DNA of 64,000 nucleotides from positions 8,830 to 72,829 of the forward strand of contig JAUSAU010000002.1 of the NCBI GenBank assembly GCA_030652345.1. Reading direction: 5' to 3'. This DNA is from Coriobacteriia bacterium. Lineage in GTDB: Bacteria > Actinomycetota > Coriobacteriia > Anaerosomatales > PALSA-660. The notes under the pieces were generated by a model. The model worked only from the letters and a program-made list of their open reading frames with translations, made no database searches and had not been told where the DNA came from. The first letter of the stretch is position 1. The number at the start of each line of letters is the position of its first letter. Both the position numbers and the translations under genes were made by a program. Of the stretch, positions 53,219 to 63,207 are shown piece after piece.

Positions 53219-53350
53219 GTCTCAGACTGCTTTCTTCATCGTGCACGGGCATCCGCCCGCGCACGTGCGCGTGAGTGTCCCCACCTTACTGCAACTCAGG
53301 CGCTGTGGGCGAGGAGTCCCGCGGCGCGTCCGACTGCTCCGCGTCCGAGT

Positions 53351-54343
53351 CTATCCACGCAACTCGGCCGCGGCCTGATCGGGATCGATGACGTTCATGA
53401 ACGCGCCGCTCGCCCACTCGAAGCCCGCCTGATCGCTCGTTCGGGGGACGACCTCCGCGTGCAGGTGGAACGGAAGGCCCGCCCGTTGAGCGGAGAAGGG
53501 GGCGTCGTGGAGCGTCACGTTGAAGGCCGCGTCGCCGAAGACCCGGCTCAGCGCCGCGGCGGCGGCCACGAGCGCGTCGGCGAAGGAGGCCCGCTGGCCG
53601 GGTGTCGCGTCGGCGAGCGAGCGCAGGCATTCCCTCGGTGTGATGCGCATGAGGTATGGGATCGGTGCCGCCCACGGCACGTGTACGACGGTCACGCCGT
53701 CGTCCCAGACGATCCGGCCCCCCGCGTCATCGGCCGAGACGGCGGCGCACAGCACGCACGGCCGCCCTTCGGTCGCGGACTCGCTGAAGTTGCCGAGCTC
53801 GCGGACGAGGGCGTCAGGGACCCGGGGAAGTGCCATGAGCTGCGTGTGCGGATGCGCGAGCGATGCGCCGGCCGCCCGTCCGAAGTTGCGGAACAGGATG
53901 ACCGCAGCCGAGCGCTCGGCACGACGGTGGTGCTCGATCCGCTGCGCCCAGGCGTCCACGAGCAGGGCGGCGTGCGCCGGCTCGTACGCCGCGAGAGTGT
54001 CGTCGTGACGGGGCGACTCGACGATGACCTCGTGCTTGCCGAAGCCCTGCTGCCCCGTGTAGGGCCACGGCGCGTCGACAGCGCGCAGGCCGTCGTCGTC
54101 CTCGGCGGCCTCGAGAGCGGGGTAGAGGTTCTCGAAGGCCCGCACGGTCCAACCCGCGCTTCCGGGAAGGGAGGATTCCAGGAGCGATGGCGGCGTCAGA
54201 TGCTCGTTGCCCGGGCAGAACGGGCAGTGCGACGCGTCTCCCGCCTCGTCGGCCGCCCGCGTGAAGTCCTTCGGACGCCCGGCCCGGCCGGGAGCCAGGA
54301 TGGTCCAGATGCCGGTGACGGGGTCGCGCCTGAGCTCGGACAC
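53351..54343 (-). CDS. galT: Galactose-1-phosphate uridylyltransferase-like protein
   Basis: A 330-residue HIT-superfamily enzyme. The zinc-type pair CPFCPGNEHLTPPSLL is near residue 40 and the second CVLCAAV near 190. The active site histidines are in ASLAHPHTQLMALP and FHLHAEVVPR. In such enzymes the HPHxQ His carries the UMP group. The sugar may be galactose-1-phosphate or another hexose-1-phosphate. GTG 54343 has GGGGGAGGAA. Divergent from the HAD phosphatase with 66 bases between, which may form a sugar-phosphate pair. Confidence 0.85.
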   Translation of the reverse strand: MSELRRDPVTGIWTILAPGRAGRPKDFTRAADEAGDASHCPFCPGNEHLTPPSLLESSLPGSAGWTVRAFENLYPALEAAEDDDGLRAVDAPWPYTGQQGFGKHEVIVESPRHDDTLAAYEPAHAALLVDAWAQRIEHHRRAERSAAVILFRNFGRAAGASLAHPHTQLMALPRVPDALVRELGNFSESATEGRPCVLCAAVSADDAGGRIVWDDGVTVVHVPWAAPIPYLMRITPRECLRSLADATPGQRASFADALVAAAAALSRVFGDAAFNVTLHDAPFSAQRAGLPFHLHAEVVPRTSDQAGFEWASGAFMNVIDPDQAAAELRG

Positions 54344-54409
54344 CGGTTCCTCCCCCGCTTCGGGTACGCTACCTGTGAGGATACGACACCACGACCCGAG
54401 GATGCGTCC

Positions 54410-55300
54410 GTGCCCGCTCACATCCCCTTCATCGACGAACTGCCCGGCCTGCAGGCGCGTCTCGCCGGGGCGCGGATCCTGTACACGGACCTCGACGGGA
54501 CACTGCTCGGTCGCGGGGCGTGCCTGCTCAAGGACGGCGACGGGAACTCCTCACTCGATGCGGCGGTCGCGATCGCAGCGCTGAACACGGCGGGCCTCAA
54601 GGTCGTCATCACATCGGGCCGCAACGCCAAACAGCTCCTCGAGGTGTCCCGCGTCCTGGGCTTCGACGACTTCATCGCCGAGCTCGGCACCGTCCGCCGC
54701 TACCGCGGTGGCCGCAGGGTCTACGACACCGGCGACTGGCCCGACGGGATCCTGCTCCCCGACGAGACGCCGTACGACGCGATCATCCGTGCGGGCGCGC
54801 TGCGGGTGCTCCAGGAGCGCTATCCCGGCCTGATCGAGTATCACGACCCGTGGCACCTCGACCGCGAGGTGACCCACGTGCTGCGCGGCAACGTGCCGTT
54901 GGCCGAGGCGCAGGCGCAGCTCGATACGCTGCCGATGCCAGTCACGCTCGTGGACAACGGCATCATCCACCCACCGCGCACCACGCTCGTCGGCGTGGAC
55001 GAGGTCCACGCGTACCACCTCGTGCCCACCGGCGTCTCGAAGGCGCACGCGATCGCGGCGGACCTCGCCGAGCGCGGCCTGACCCGCGACCAGGCGATCG
55101 CAATCGGCGACTCGGCGGCCGACATCGGCATGGCGGACGCGGTGGGCCTCACCGTGGCGGTCGCCAACGGGCTCGACGACCCGAACCTCGTACAGGCCGC
55201 GAACTCCCGCACGCCGGGCGAGGTCGCCGCGACGAGAGGGCGTTTCGGCACCGGCTGGCGCGAACTCGCCGAGGCGTGGATAGCCGCGACGGCGCACTGA
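54410..55300 (+). CDS. HAD-IIB hydrolase (mannosyl-3-phosphoglycerate phosphatase-like)
   Basis: A 296-residue HAD phosphatase. Motif I is RILYTDLDGTLLGRG, motif II VVITSGRNAKQLLEV, and motif IV IAIGDSAADIGMADAVGLTV. The cap and length fit the Cof/MPGP/sucrose-phosphatase group, which acts on sugar phosphates. GTG 54410 has GAGGATG upstream. The frame is open a long way upstream, but that part is antisense to galT and the genes before it. Confidence 0.82.
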   Translation: MPAHIPFIDELPGLQARLAGARILYTDLDGTLLGRGACLLKDGDGNSSLDAAVAIAALNTAGLKVVITSGRNAKQLLEVSRVLGFDDFIAELGTVRRYRGGRRVYDTGDWPDGILLPDETPYDAIIRAGALRVLQERYPGLIEYHDPWHLDREVTHVLRGNVPLAEAQAQLDTLPMPVTLVDNGIIHPPRTTLVGVDEVHAYHLVPTGVSKAHAIAADLAERGLTRDQAIAIGDSAADIGMADAVGLTVAVANGLDDPNLVQAANSRTPGEVAATRGRFGTGWRELAEAWIAATAH

Positions 55301-55323
55301 GATCGCGCGCACCGACGCCCGTG

Positions 55324-55352
55324 TTGCGCCTCCGCACACCCCGCTCTACAAT
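55324..55352 (+). promoter_or_regulatory. Promoter of the magnesium operon
   Basis: TTGCGC (55324-55329) and TACAAT (55347-55352) are spaced by exactly 17 bases, about 40 bases before the riboswitch core. Expected transcription start is near 55359. Confidence 0.65.
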
Positions 55353-55392
55353 GGCGAGTGCCCTCAGGGGCCTTTGACACTTCGAAGACTGG

Positions 55393-55560
55393 CTCCATCC
55401 GTTAGGTGCGGCTCCTGTTCGAACACAGGCCACTGCCCGGAAATGTCGAGAGACGCCAATGGGTAGAACAACCTCCGCCGGCTTAAGGCGTGGGATAACG
55501 TGGCTGGGACCCTTCACCGGGTCTCTACGTCGGACAGTGCTCAAACCATCAGACGAGGGA
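55393..55560 (+). promoter_or_regulatory. M-box (ykoK) magnesium riboswitch
   Basis: The leader contains the M-box consensus in order: GTTAGGTGCGGCTCCTG (55401-55417), ACAGGCCACTGCCCGGAAAT (55425-55444), GTCGAGAGACGCCAATGGGT (55445-55464), and CAGTGCTCAAAC (55535-55546) at the 3' end. M-box RNAs fold compactly at high Mg and shut off Mg transporter genes. The boundaries are approximate. Immediately downstream are a complementary antiterminator element and an intrinsic terminator. Confidence 0.93.
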
Positions 55561-55640
55561 CGGAGCGTGAAGCGCGGCGCGGGCACGAGGCGCCGGGCGC
55601 ATCTCGGCGGACGCGTTCTTGGGCGTCCGCTTCCTCACGC

Positions 55641-55674
55641 GGCCCCTCGTCCATAAGGACGGTGGGTCGTTTTT
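55641..55674 (+). terminator. Riboswitch-controlled intrinsic terminator
   Basis: GGCCCCTCGTCC (55641-55652) and GGACGGTGGGTC (55657-55668) pair with one mismatch and two G-T pairs around the loop ATAA, followed by TTTTT at 55670-55674. The 5' arm (55644-55651) is also complementary to GACGAGGG at 55552-55559 at the end of the aptamer. The two pairings exclude each other, giving a textbook transcription switch. From here to 55836 no gene is seen. Confidence 0.85.
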
Positions 55675-55823
55675 CGTCGTGTCCGCACTGTTGTCGTATA
55701 GAAGAGGACTTCGTGACTCCTTCAAGTAGTCGCTAGGTCCCGGCTCCCTGCCACCTCGGGGATCGTCGGGACCGCCCCGACGAGAACCTGACGGACGCGC
55801 TCTTCCGCGAGCGCACGGACGGC

Positions 55824-55838
55824 ATGGGAGCCTCCCAT
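55824..55838 (+). promoter_or_regulatory. Palindrome over the ribosome-binding site and start of the MgtE-like gene
   Basis: ATGGGAG-C-CTCCCAT is a perfect inverted repeat. Its left arm holds the GGGAG Shine-Dalgarno and its right arm runs into the ATG at 55837. Pairing ATGGG/CCCAT with a five-base loop would hide the start region. Whether it matters is untested. Confidence 0.4.
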
Positions 55839-57639
55839 GATCTATCTGACCCGCATGCTGGGTAAGCCGGTCGTCGACGCCGCCGGCGAGACGATCGGCA
55901 CCATCAGCGACATCGCGATCGCGACGGGCGAGATCTTCCCGCGCGTGACCTCCCTGGCCTTCCGCGGCCCGGACAAGACGCCGTTCATGCTGTCGTGGCG
56001 CAAGTTCGTCGGCGCCGTGGACGACGAGCACGTCATGCTCAACGTGACGCGCCCCGAGCTGCGCTTCTCCTACCTCCAGCCCGACGAGGTCCTGCTCACG
56101 CGCGATCTGCTCAACAAGCAGATCGTCGACACGCAGGGCCTGAAGGTCGTGCGCGTCAACGACCTCAAGCTCTCCGAGTCGCGCGGACAGCTGCGCCTGC
56201 TCGGTGCCGAGGTCGGCATCCGCGGGCTGCTGCGGGGCATCGGCGCTCCCCTCGAGGTGGCCGCCGAGCGGATCATGCGCCTCTTCGGCCGCGAGTTGAC
56301 CGAGAACATCATCGCGTGGAACTACATCGACCTGCTCGACCGCGACCTGAGCCACGTGAAGCTCTCGGTCACGCACAAGCGCCTCCATGAGCTGCACCCC
56401 GCCGACGTGGCGGACATCCTCGAGCAGCTCTCCACCGCCCAGCGCGCCAAGGTCTTCGAGCACCTCGACAACGACCAGGCCGCCGAGGCGATCACCGAGC
56501 TCGAGGATGAGCTGCAGGCCGAGGTCCTGGAGGACCTCACGAACCAGCGGGCATCCGACATCCTCGAGATCATGGACCCCGACGACGCGGCGGACATCAT
56601 CGGCGACCTGTCCTACGACAAGGCCGAGACGCTGCTGCGCCTCATGGGTGTCAAAGAAGCGCGTCAGGTCCGCAAGCTGCTCGGCTACAAGGAGAAGACG
56701 GCCGGCGGCATCATGACGCCCGAGGTCACGACGATCACCGAGGACCAGACGGTCGGTGAGGTCATCGATCACCTGCGCAGCGGCGCCGCCGACAACAACG
56801 AGAGCATCTACTACATCTATACCGTCGGTTCGAAGCGCATGCTGACCGGCGTCGTCTCGCTGCGCGACCTCATCATGTCCCAGCCCGACGTGCTGATCTC
56901 CGAGATCGCCCAGCACGACCTGTTCACCGTGAGCGTGGATGACGATCAGGAGATCGTCGCGGACATGATGAGCAAGTACGACCTGCTCGCGCTTCCTGTC
57001 ATCGACGAGTCCGGACGGTTGCTCGGCATGGTGACCGTCGACGATGCGCTCGACGTCATGGAGGAGGAGTCCGCCGAGGACCTCGCACTCGCGTCGGGCT
57101 CAGGGTCCCGGCTCACCGAGGTCGGCGGATGGCTCGCCGGTGCGAACAGCTGGATCGTGGCCTGGGTCGTCGCCGGCCTGGCCACGGCGGCACTGCTCCA
57201 CACGTTCTGGCAGTGGCCGGGCACATTCGCGGTCGCCGTCATCTTCGTACCGCTCATCATGCGCCTGTCCGACGAGGTCACGGCGATGTCCTTCGGGCGG
57301 ATGATCGACCCCGGCGATGCGGGCCAGGCGCCGGCCTTCGTCCGCCGCCTGCTCGTCGACCTCGGCGCCGGCGCGGCACTCGGGATCGTCAGCGGGCTGG
57401 TGGCGCTGGCCGTCCTGCAGGTCATGCGCGAACCGCTCGTGCCCGGCCTCGCCATCGCCATATCCCTCGCGATCACGGTGCTGACGCTCTCGTTCGTCAG
57501 CGCCTTACTGCCGGTCGTCCTGCGTCGGCGAGACGAGTCGTGGCGCGCGTCGTCCGGCTTCGTCACGTCCCTCATGAGCACCGGCGCGATCGCGCTGTTC
57601 ATGGTGCTCTCGATCGCGCTCCGGGCCGCAGGGAAGTAG
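55837..57639 (+). CDS. MgtE-like magnesium protein with PRC-barrel N-terminus and divergent membrane domain
   Basis: A 600-residue protein. Residues 1-160 look like two PRC-barrel units (MIYLTRMLGKPVVDAAGETI and VLLTRDLLNKQIVDTQGLKV). An MgtE N-domain follows (LHPADVADILEQLS, ILEIMDPDDAADIIGDLSYD), then a CBS pair (about 300-420), then about five TM helices. The usual MgtE channel signature (GGNxGxQ) and the TM5 Asp are not there: the equivalent stretches read VPLIMRLSDEVTAMSFGRMI and FVTSLMSTGAIALF. It could sense Mg and gate or assist its partner instead of conducting. It is under M-box control and lies six bases before the NRAMP-related gene. Confidence 0.85.
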   Translation: MIYLTRMLGKPVVDAAGETIGTISDIAIATGEIFPRVTSLAFRGPDKTPFMLSWRKFVGAVDDEHVMLNVTRPELRFSYLQPDEVLLTRDLLNKQIVDTQGLKVVRVNDLKLSESRGQLRLLGAEVGIRGLLRGIGAPLEVAAERIMRLFGRELTENIIAWNYIDLLDRDLSHVKLSVTHKRLHELHPADVADILEQLSTAQRAKVFEHLDNDQAAEAITELEDELQAEVLEDLTNQRASDILEIMDPDDAADIIGDLSYDKAETLLRLMGVKEARQVRKLLGYKEKTAGGIMTPEVTTITEDQTVGEVIDHLRSGAADNNESIYYIYTVGSKRMLTGVVSLRDLIMSQPDVLISEIAQHDLFTVSVDDDQEIVADMMSKYDLLALPVIDESGRLLGMVTVDDALDVMEEESAEDLALASGSGSRLTEVGGWLAGANSWIVAWVVAGLATAALLHTFWQWPGTFAVAVIFVPLIMRLSDEVTAMSFGRMIDPGDAGQAPAFVRRLLVDLGAGAALGIVSGLVALAVLQVMREPLVPGLAIAISLAITVLTLSFVSALLPVVLRRRDESWRASSGFVTSLMSTGAIALFMVLSIALRAAGK

Positions 57640-57645
57640 GGCGGC

Positions 57646-58902
57646 GTGGATCAGAGCAAGCAGACGATCGGAGCCCGGCTGGGGCTCTTCTTCGCCATCG
57701 TGGGGCCGGGCATCATCACCGCCATGGTCGACAACGACGCAGGCGGGATCACCACGTATTCGATCGCCGGCGCGAGCTTCGGCTACTCGCTGCTGTGGGC
57801 ACTCGTGCCCATCACCATCGCGCTCATCGTCGTGCAGGAGATGGCGTCGCGGCTCGGGGTCTACACCGGCAAGGGATTCGCGGATCTCATCCGCGAGAAG
57901 TGGGGCATCCGGGTCACGTTCTACCTGATGATCACGCTGCTGGTGGTCAACTTCGCCAACACACTCGCCGAGTTCGCCGGGTGGGCGGCCTCGCTCGAGC
58001 TGTTCGGCATCAGCCGATACGTGTCAGTGCCGATCGGCGCGTTCATCGTGTGGATCATGGTCGCGCGCGGCAGTTACAGAGTCGTTGAGAAGCTCTTCCT
58101 CATCGCGAGCACCGTCTACATCACGTACATCATCTCGGGATGGGTCGCCGGACCCGACCTGGGCCAGGCCGCGCGCGAGGTACTCATGCCGCCCATCGCA
58201 GGGCAGCCCACCGCGTACTGGATCACGCTCGTCGGCGTCATCGGCACGACCATCGCTCCGTGGATGCAGTTCTACCAGCAGTCCTCTGTCGTCGAGAAGG
58301 GCATCAAACCCCGCGACTACAAGCTGGCGACCATCGACACGATCGTCGGCTGCGTACTCGCGGTCATCGTCGCGATCTTCATCACGCTCGCATGCGCGGC
58401 GACACTGCATCCCGCGGGTATCAAGATCGAGTTCGCGGAACAGGCGGCCAAGGCGCTCGAGCCGCTCGCCGGCTCGTATGCGTCGACGCTGTTCGCTATC
58501 GGGCTGGCCAACGCCTCGCTGTTCGCGGCGTCGATCCTGCCGCTGTCCACGGCGTACACGATCTCCGAGGGCATGGGCTGGGAGGGCGGCGTGTCCAAGA
58601 GCCGCCGCGAGGCGCCGGAGTTCCACGGCATCTACACCGGCATGATCGTCGTGGCGGCGGCCATCATCCTCATCCCCGGCGTCCCGCTGATCCCCGTCAT
58701 CTTCGGGTCGCAGGTCATGAACGGTGTGCTGATGCCGATCACGACCTGGTTCGCGCTCCAGCTCGTCAACGATAAGCGTCTGATCGGCGATGCCGTCAAC
58801 TCGAAACGCTACAACGTGCTCGCGTGGGCGTGCGTGGGCTTCGGCGGGTTGGGTTCGGCCATCATGGTCAGCGCGATGCTCTTCCCGACGATGTTCGGGT
58901 AA
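57646..58902 (+). CDS. nrmT: NRAMP-related Mg transporter (NrmT type)
   Basis: A 418-residue SLC11-fold transporter with 11 TM helices. In helix 1 the transition-metal motif DPGN is replaced by MVDNDAGGITTYS. In helix 6 the Met-Pro-His of metal NRAMPs is replaced by GTTIAPWMQFYQQS, losing the soft sulfur ligand. Both changes are those described for NRAMP-related magnesium transporters. Placement behind an M-box and an MgtE-like gene supports Mg uptake. GTG 57646. Confidence 0.88.
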   Translation: MDQSKQTIGARLGLFFAIVGPGIITAMVDNDAGGITTYSIAGASFGYSLLWALVPITIALIVVQEMASRLGVYTGKGFADLIREKWGIRVTFYLMITLLVVNFANTLAEFAGWAASLELFGISRYVSVPIGAFIVWIMVARGSYRVVEKLFLIASTVYITYIISGWVAGPDLGQAAREVLMPPIAGQPTAYWITLVGVIGTTIAPWMQFYQQSSVVEKGIKPRDYKLATIDTIVGCVLAVIVAIFITLACAATLHPAGIKIEFAEQAAKALEPLAGSYASTLFAIGLANASLFAASILPLSTAYTISEGMGWEGGVSKSRREAPEFHGIYTGMIVVAAAIILIPGVPLIPVIFGSQVMNGVLMPITTWFALQLVNDKRLIGDAVNSKRYNVLAWACVGFGGLGSAIMVSAMLFPTMFG

Positions 58903-58925
58903 GCAGTCGGTTCGAGCCTGAGCCG

Positions 58926-60128
58926 TCAGTCGACGGGGGGATCGTCGATGCACTCGGCGAACCGCCGCCGCGGAACCACGACTGTGAACGTCGAGCCGCG
59001 ACCGAGCTCGCTCGTGACGCCGACCGAGCCTCCGAGCAGCGCCGCCATACGACGACTGATGGGAAGGCCGAGTCCCGTCCCCTTCGTGGTCGGGGAAGCG
59101 GGCGCCTGGACGAACTCCTCGAATATCCGCTCGAGGTCGTCCTCGCCGATACCGGGTCCGGTGTCCATGACCGACACCGACACCACATCGGGATCGGTCA
59201 CATCCGTGGCGACGACGACGCTCCCCTCCTCAGTGAACTTGACCGCGTTGCCGACCAAGTTCAGCACGATCTGCCGCAGTCGGTCGGAATCGGTGCACAC
59301 CGCCGCGTCGTCGCCCCGAATCTCGCTCGACAGAGCGAGTCCGCGCTCGGCGGCGAGCGGACGGACGCTCTCCAGTGTGTCCTGCACCAGATCGTCCAAG
59401 CTGAACGTCGTCGGGACCACCTCCATGCGTCCGGCCTCGATCTTGGAGAGGTCCAGAATGTCGTTGATGAGCGAGAGCAGGTGCTTCCCGGCGTTGTTGA
59501 TCATGCGGATCTGCTCCCGCTGCTCATCCGGCACCTCTCCGGCGAGCCCCTGGAGAAGGACCCCGGAGAAGCCGATGATCGAGTTCAGCGGCGTGCGGAG
59601 CTCGTGACTCATGGAGGCCAGGAACTCCGACTTGGCCAGCGTCGCCAAGCTCAACTCCTCGTTCAGCCGGGTCAGTTCGACCGTCCTGATGTCGACGGTC
59701 TCCTCAAGCCGCGCACGATGCTCCTCGAGTTCGCGATCGGCCGCCTTGCGCTCGATCGCATACCTGAGCGATCGGACGATCGAATCCCCGCCGACGACGC
59801 CCTTCACGAGATAGTCCTGCGCTCCTTCGCGAACGGCGATGCTCGCCGACTCGTCGTCGTCGGCACCCGTGAGCAGGATCGTCGCCGCTTGCGGGAAGGA
59901 GCGGTGCAGGGTGCGGAACGTCTCGAGACCGGTGCTGTCCGGCAGGCTCAAGTCGAGCAGTACCGCATCGATCCCGCCTTCCGCGAGGCGGTCCAGCCCG
60001 GCGGTCAACGACTCCCTCACCTCGAGTCTGAAGCGCGACACGACGCTCTCACGCAGGAACTCCTGGATGAGACGAGCGTCACCGGGATTGTCCTCGACGA
60101 GGAGGACAGTGACGTCCTGCTGGGTCAC
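58926..60128 (-). CDS. Receiver-histidine kinase hybrid
   Basis: A 400-residue soluble protein. The receiver domain comes first ([10 protein letters not shown], Asp59 in VLLDLSLPD, Lys in DYLVKGV), then a coiled coil (about 125-165). HisKA follows with [20 protein letters not shown] (His175), then HATPase ([34 protein letters not shown]). The order receiver-kinase means its kinase output can be set by an upstream phosphodonor. GTG overlaps the stop of the response regulator (GTGA). It converges on nrmT with 23 bases between. Confidence 0.93.
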   Translation of the reverse strand: MTQQDVTVLLVEDNPGDARLIQEFLRESVVSRFRLEVRESLTAGLDRLAEGGIDAVLLDLSLPDSTGLETFRTLHRSFPQAATILLTGADDDESASIAVREGAQDYLVKGVVGGDSIVRSLRYAIERKAADRELEEHRARLEETVDIRTVELTRLNEELSLATLAKSEFLASMSHELRTPLNSIIGFSGVLLQGLAGEVPDEQREQIRMINNAGKHLLSLINDILDLSKIEAGRMEVVPTTFSLDDLVQDTLESVRPLAAERGLALSSEIRGDDAAVCTDSDRLRQIVLNLVGNAVKFTEEGSVVVATDVTDPDVVSVSVMDTGPGIGEDDLERIFEEFVQAPASPTTKGTGLGLPISRRMAALLGGSVGVTSELGRGSTFTVVVPRRRFAECIDDPPVD

Positions 60129-60577
60129 TCGGCGTCCACCTTGGGAAGGCGAACGATCGACAGCCAGAATCCCTCGATCGTGCGGATGACCGCCTCGAAC
60201 TGGCTCAGATCGACGGGCTTGGTGATGTAGCAGTTGGCATGCAGGTCATAGGCGGCGAGCACATCGACCTCCGAGGCGGAGGTCGTCAGCACCACGACCG
60301 GGATGCGCCGGAGTTCAGGATCGGCCTTCATCTCCTCGAGCACCTCGCGGCCGCTCTTTCGCGGCAGATTGAGGTCGAGCAGGACGAGATCCTGGGGTGC
60401 GGCGTCCGCATAGGCACCCTGACGGCGAAGGTATTCGAGTGCCTCGACGCCGTCCCCCACGACGTTGAGTTTGTTGCGGATCTTGCCGTCCTTCAGCACT
60501 TCCTGCGTGAGCCGGACATCGCCGGGGTTGTCCTCGACGAGTAGCACCTCGACGATCCGTGCACTGCTCTCATCCAT
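60125..60577 (-). CDS. Rcp1-type response regulator
   Basis: A 150-residue receiver: [20 protein letters not shown], Asp68 in [24 protein letters not shown] and [16 protein letters not shown]. The sequence style is that of Rcp1 regulators that pair with phytochrome-type kinases bearing a HDLQEPLR box. The ATG overlaps the end of the kinase gene upstream, so partner assignment is clear. Confidence 0.93.
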   Translation of the reverse strand: MDESSARIVEVLLVEDNPGDVRLTQEVLKDGKIRNKLNVVGDGVEALEYLRRQGAYADAAPQDLVLLDLNLPRKSGREVLEEMKADPELRRIPVVVLTTSASEVDVLAAYDLHANCYITKPVDLSQFEAVIRTIEGFWLSIVRLPKVDAE

Positions 60578-63074
60578 CGCGATCGCTCTCCCTCATATCC
60601 GGAATGGTGAAGTGGAACGTCGATCCCTGCCCCGGCTCCGATTCGACCCAGAGCCGCCCGCCGTGACGTTCGATGATCCGCTTGCAGATGGCCAGCCCCA
60701 TCCCCGTGCCCTCGTACTCGCTCCGCGCATGCAGCCGCTGGAATATGACGAACACCCGCTCCTGATACTGCGCTTCGATGCCGATTCCGTTGTCGACCAC
60801 ACTCAGAAGCCATTCCCCGTCTCCGCGCTCGGCTGACACGACCACTTCGGGCGAGCGGTCGCCGCGGAACTTCAGCGCATTGCCGACCAGATTCTGCAGG
60901 ACACGCTCGATCTGCCCGCCGTCACACACGATCGACGGAAGCGACTCGTAACGGAGGGTGGCACCCGCCTCCGCGATCAGCCCCGAGAGACTCGACGCGA
61001 CGCGAGACATCAGGTCGTCGAGGTCGGTGCGCGCGAACGACCCCGTCCGTGTACCCACGCGCGAGAACGCTAGAAGCTCGTTGATCAGCGTCTGCATGCG
61101 CGTCGCACCGTCGACGGCATACGCGATGAACTCGTCGGCGTCGGCATCGAGTCGACCGGCATAGCGCTTCTGGAGCAGTTGGGTGTAGCTCGCGATCATG
61201 CGCAACGGCTCCTGAAGGTCGTGAGAGGCCACGTACGCGAACTGCTCGAGCTCGGAGTTGCTTCGCGTGAGATCCTCCGTCCGACGCCGGAGCACGCGCT
61301 CGGCCGCGACTCGATCGGTGACGTCCTGGCCCTGAGCGATGGTGGCGAGCAGGGTCGTGCCGTCATCGGCGTAGACGTTGGCCGAGTTCCACAGCGCGGT
61401 GCGCGCGGTGCCGTCGGCGTTGCGCACGGGGATCTCGACGGTCTCCCACGCCTCGCCCTCCAGCGTCCGTGCGATCAGCGCGAGCGACGCTTCCCGGCTC
61501 TCATCGGGGAACAGGACGCCCAGCGGCTTCCCGACGATCTCGACCGCGTCGGTACCCGTCAGACGCTCGAAGGCGTGGTTGAATCGCGTGATGGTCCCGT
61601 CGGGGCTCCAGACGATGATCGGGGCGTTGGCGTAATCGACGAGCTTCTCGAGAAACTCGCGCGTGGAGCGCAACTCCTCGGCCTCGATGCGCTCCCGGGT
61701 CACGTCACGCACGATCGCCACGATCAGGTCGCCCTCGCTCGACTCGACGACCCGGGCGCTGACTTCGACGGTGAGCGCGATGCCGTCGCGGCGAGTGTGG
61801 CTCGTCTCGAATCGCGCGATCCGCTCGGCCATGATCCGCTCGAAGTCAGCGACAGTCGAAGGATCCTCATCCGCGGAACGCAGGTCGTCGAGGCACATTC
61901 CCAGAAGTACCTCGCGCCCATAGCCGTAGAGCTGGACCGCTGCATCGTTCGCTTCTACGAGACGGCGGTCCGTATCCACCACGAGGATCGCGTCGTTCGC
62001 GAATCGGGACAGCATGTCGTAGCGAGCTGAGAGTGACGCCCTCTCGCGTTCCGCCGCGAGTTCGCGTCGGTAGAATTCTGCGGACCGCTGCCGCCACGCG
62101 ACGCCGACACCGAACAGACAGAGACCGACCAGCAGGGCGACGGCGAAGATGGTTGCTCGTCCGATCTCGTAGAGCGAAGCGAACGCCTCGGACTCATCGA
62201 CCTTCGCGACCAGATACCACGGACTGTCGGGGATGTGACGGAGCGCGGAGAGCACGGGAACGCCGCGGTAGTCCGTTCCCGCGACGACGCCGGTCTCGCC
62301 AAGTACCGCGCGCACTGCGGGAATCGCCGTGTCTGTGACCGGCACCGACAGCCTCAGAGCCGTACCGGCGCGGTGGCGTAGCGTGTTCAGAAACAGGACG
62401 CGCGATCCCTGTCGCTCCACGAGCAACGACTCGGCCGTCCGGCTCGCCGTCGGCCACGACTGGATCGTCGGGTAGAGGAACTGGGCGGGGTCACGGTGCA
62501 TCACCAGCACCCCTATGGGAGGGGACGCGCCGAACGAGCTGAACAGCGGCAGCACCACGTCGATCCGGATGTTGTCCTTGGAATCGCGGTACAGGTCGGA
62601 GATGGTCGCCTCACCGGAGGCCAGGACGCCGGCCGCGAGATCGGCCTCGACCTCGAGGGGATCTGTCGAAGTGTTGTAGATCACGCGCCGATCCGCGGCG
62701 AGCAGGGCGACGCTGTGGGCCCCTCGTGTATCACGGATGTGCTCGAGCCACCGGACGACTCGCGGAGGCGCCGTTGATTCGCGTGAGACCAGGAACGGGA
62801 CCAACGCCTCGTTGGCGAGGATGTCCCGGCTCAAGAACCGCGCCACCGCGAGCTGGTCCTCACGCCACTGGGAGATCTGGCGGGCCTTGAGGTCCGCCAC
62901 GGCGGAGAGCTCTGCGTTGACCCGGCGCTCCGCCTCTGACTTCTGCGACTGGTAGTACGCGGTACCGATCGCGACGATGCCGACCATGAAGGCGATCGCC
63001 ACGACGAGCAGCAGCGCCGTTCGCCTCGCGATGATGGGCCGACCCTCCGTACCGGCGGACGCCGTCTGCCCCAC
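60570..63074 (-). CDS. Cache/PAS-PAS sensor histidine kinase
   Basis: An 834-residue membrane kinase. TM at about 17-40, extracellular Cache-like domain to about 305 with [22 protein letters not shown] at about 308-328. Then come two PAS domains (about 350-470 and 480-600; [20 protein letters not shown] and [20 protein letters not shown]). HisKA has [20 protein letters not shown] with His618, then the HATPase ([30 protein letters not shown]). GTG 63074 has AGGGGGATATC. First gene of a three-gene relay transcript. Confidence 0.94.
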   Translation of the reverse strand: MGQTASAGTEGRPIIARRTALLLVVAIAFMVGIVAIGTAYYQSQKSEAERRVNAELSAVADLKARQISQWREDQLAVARFLSRDILANEALVPFLVSRESTAPPRVVRWLEHIRDTRGAHSVALLAADRRVIYNTSTDPLEVEADLAAGVLASGEATISDLYRDSKDNIRIDVVLPLFSSFGASPPIGVLVMHRDPAQFLYPTIQSWPTASRTAESLLVERQGSRVLFLNTLRHRAGTALRLSVPVTDTAIPAVRAVLGETGVVAGTDYRGVPVLSALRHIPDSPWYLVAKVDESEAFASLYEIGRATIFAVALLVGLCLFGVGVAWRQRSAEFYRRELAAERERASLSARYDMLSRFANDAILVVDTDRRLVEANDAAVQLYGYGREVLLGMCLDDLRSADEDPSTVADFERIMAERIARFETSHTRRDGIALTVEVSARVVESSEGDLIVAIVRDVTRERIEAEELRSTREFLEKLVDYANAPIIVWSPDGTITRFNHAFERLTGTDAVEIVGKPLGVLFPDESREASLALIARTLEGEAWETVEIPVRNADGTARTALWNSANVYADDGTTLLATIAQGQDVTDRVAAERVLRRRTEDLTRSNSELEQFAYVASHDLQEPLRMIASYTQLLQKRYAGRLDADADEFIAYAVDGATRMQTLINELLAFSRVGTRTGSFARTDLDDLMSRVASSLSGLIAEAGATLRYESLPSIVCDGGQIERVLQNLVGNALKFRGDRSPEVVVSAERGDGEWLLSVVDNGIGIEAQYQERVFVIFQRLHARSEYEGTGMGLAICKRIIERHGGRLWVESEPGQGSTFHFTIPDMRESDRDG

Positions 63075-63207
63075 GATATCCCCCTGTGCGACTCGTGCAT
63101 ACTCCCCAGCTATATGATGGTACCCGGGTGGCCACCGCGCTCAGCCGCCCTACGACGGACGGTCGGTGAAGCGCCGGCGATGACCGAGTGTGCGGAGGAG
63201 GCCGGAC

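Noticed and set aside
52370..54409. Upstream extension of the HAD phosphatase frame
   Set aside because: It runs antisense through the substrate-binding, GNAT and galT genes; the GTG at 54410 gives the normal family length.
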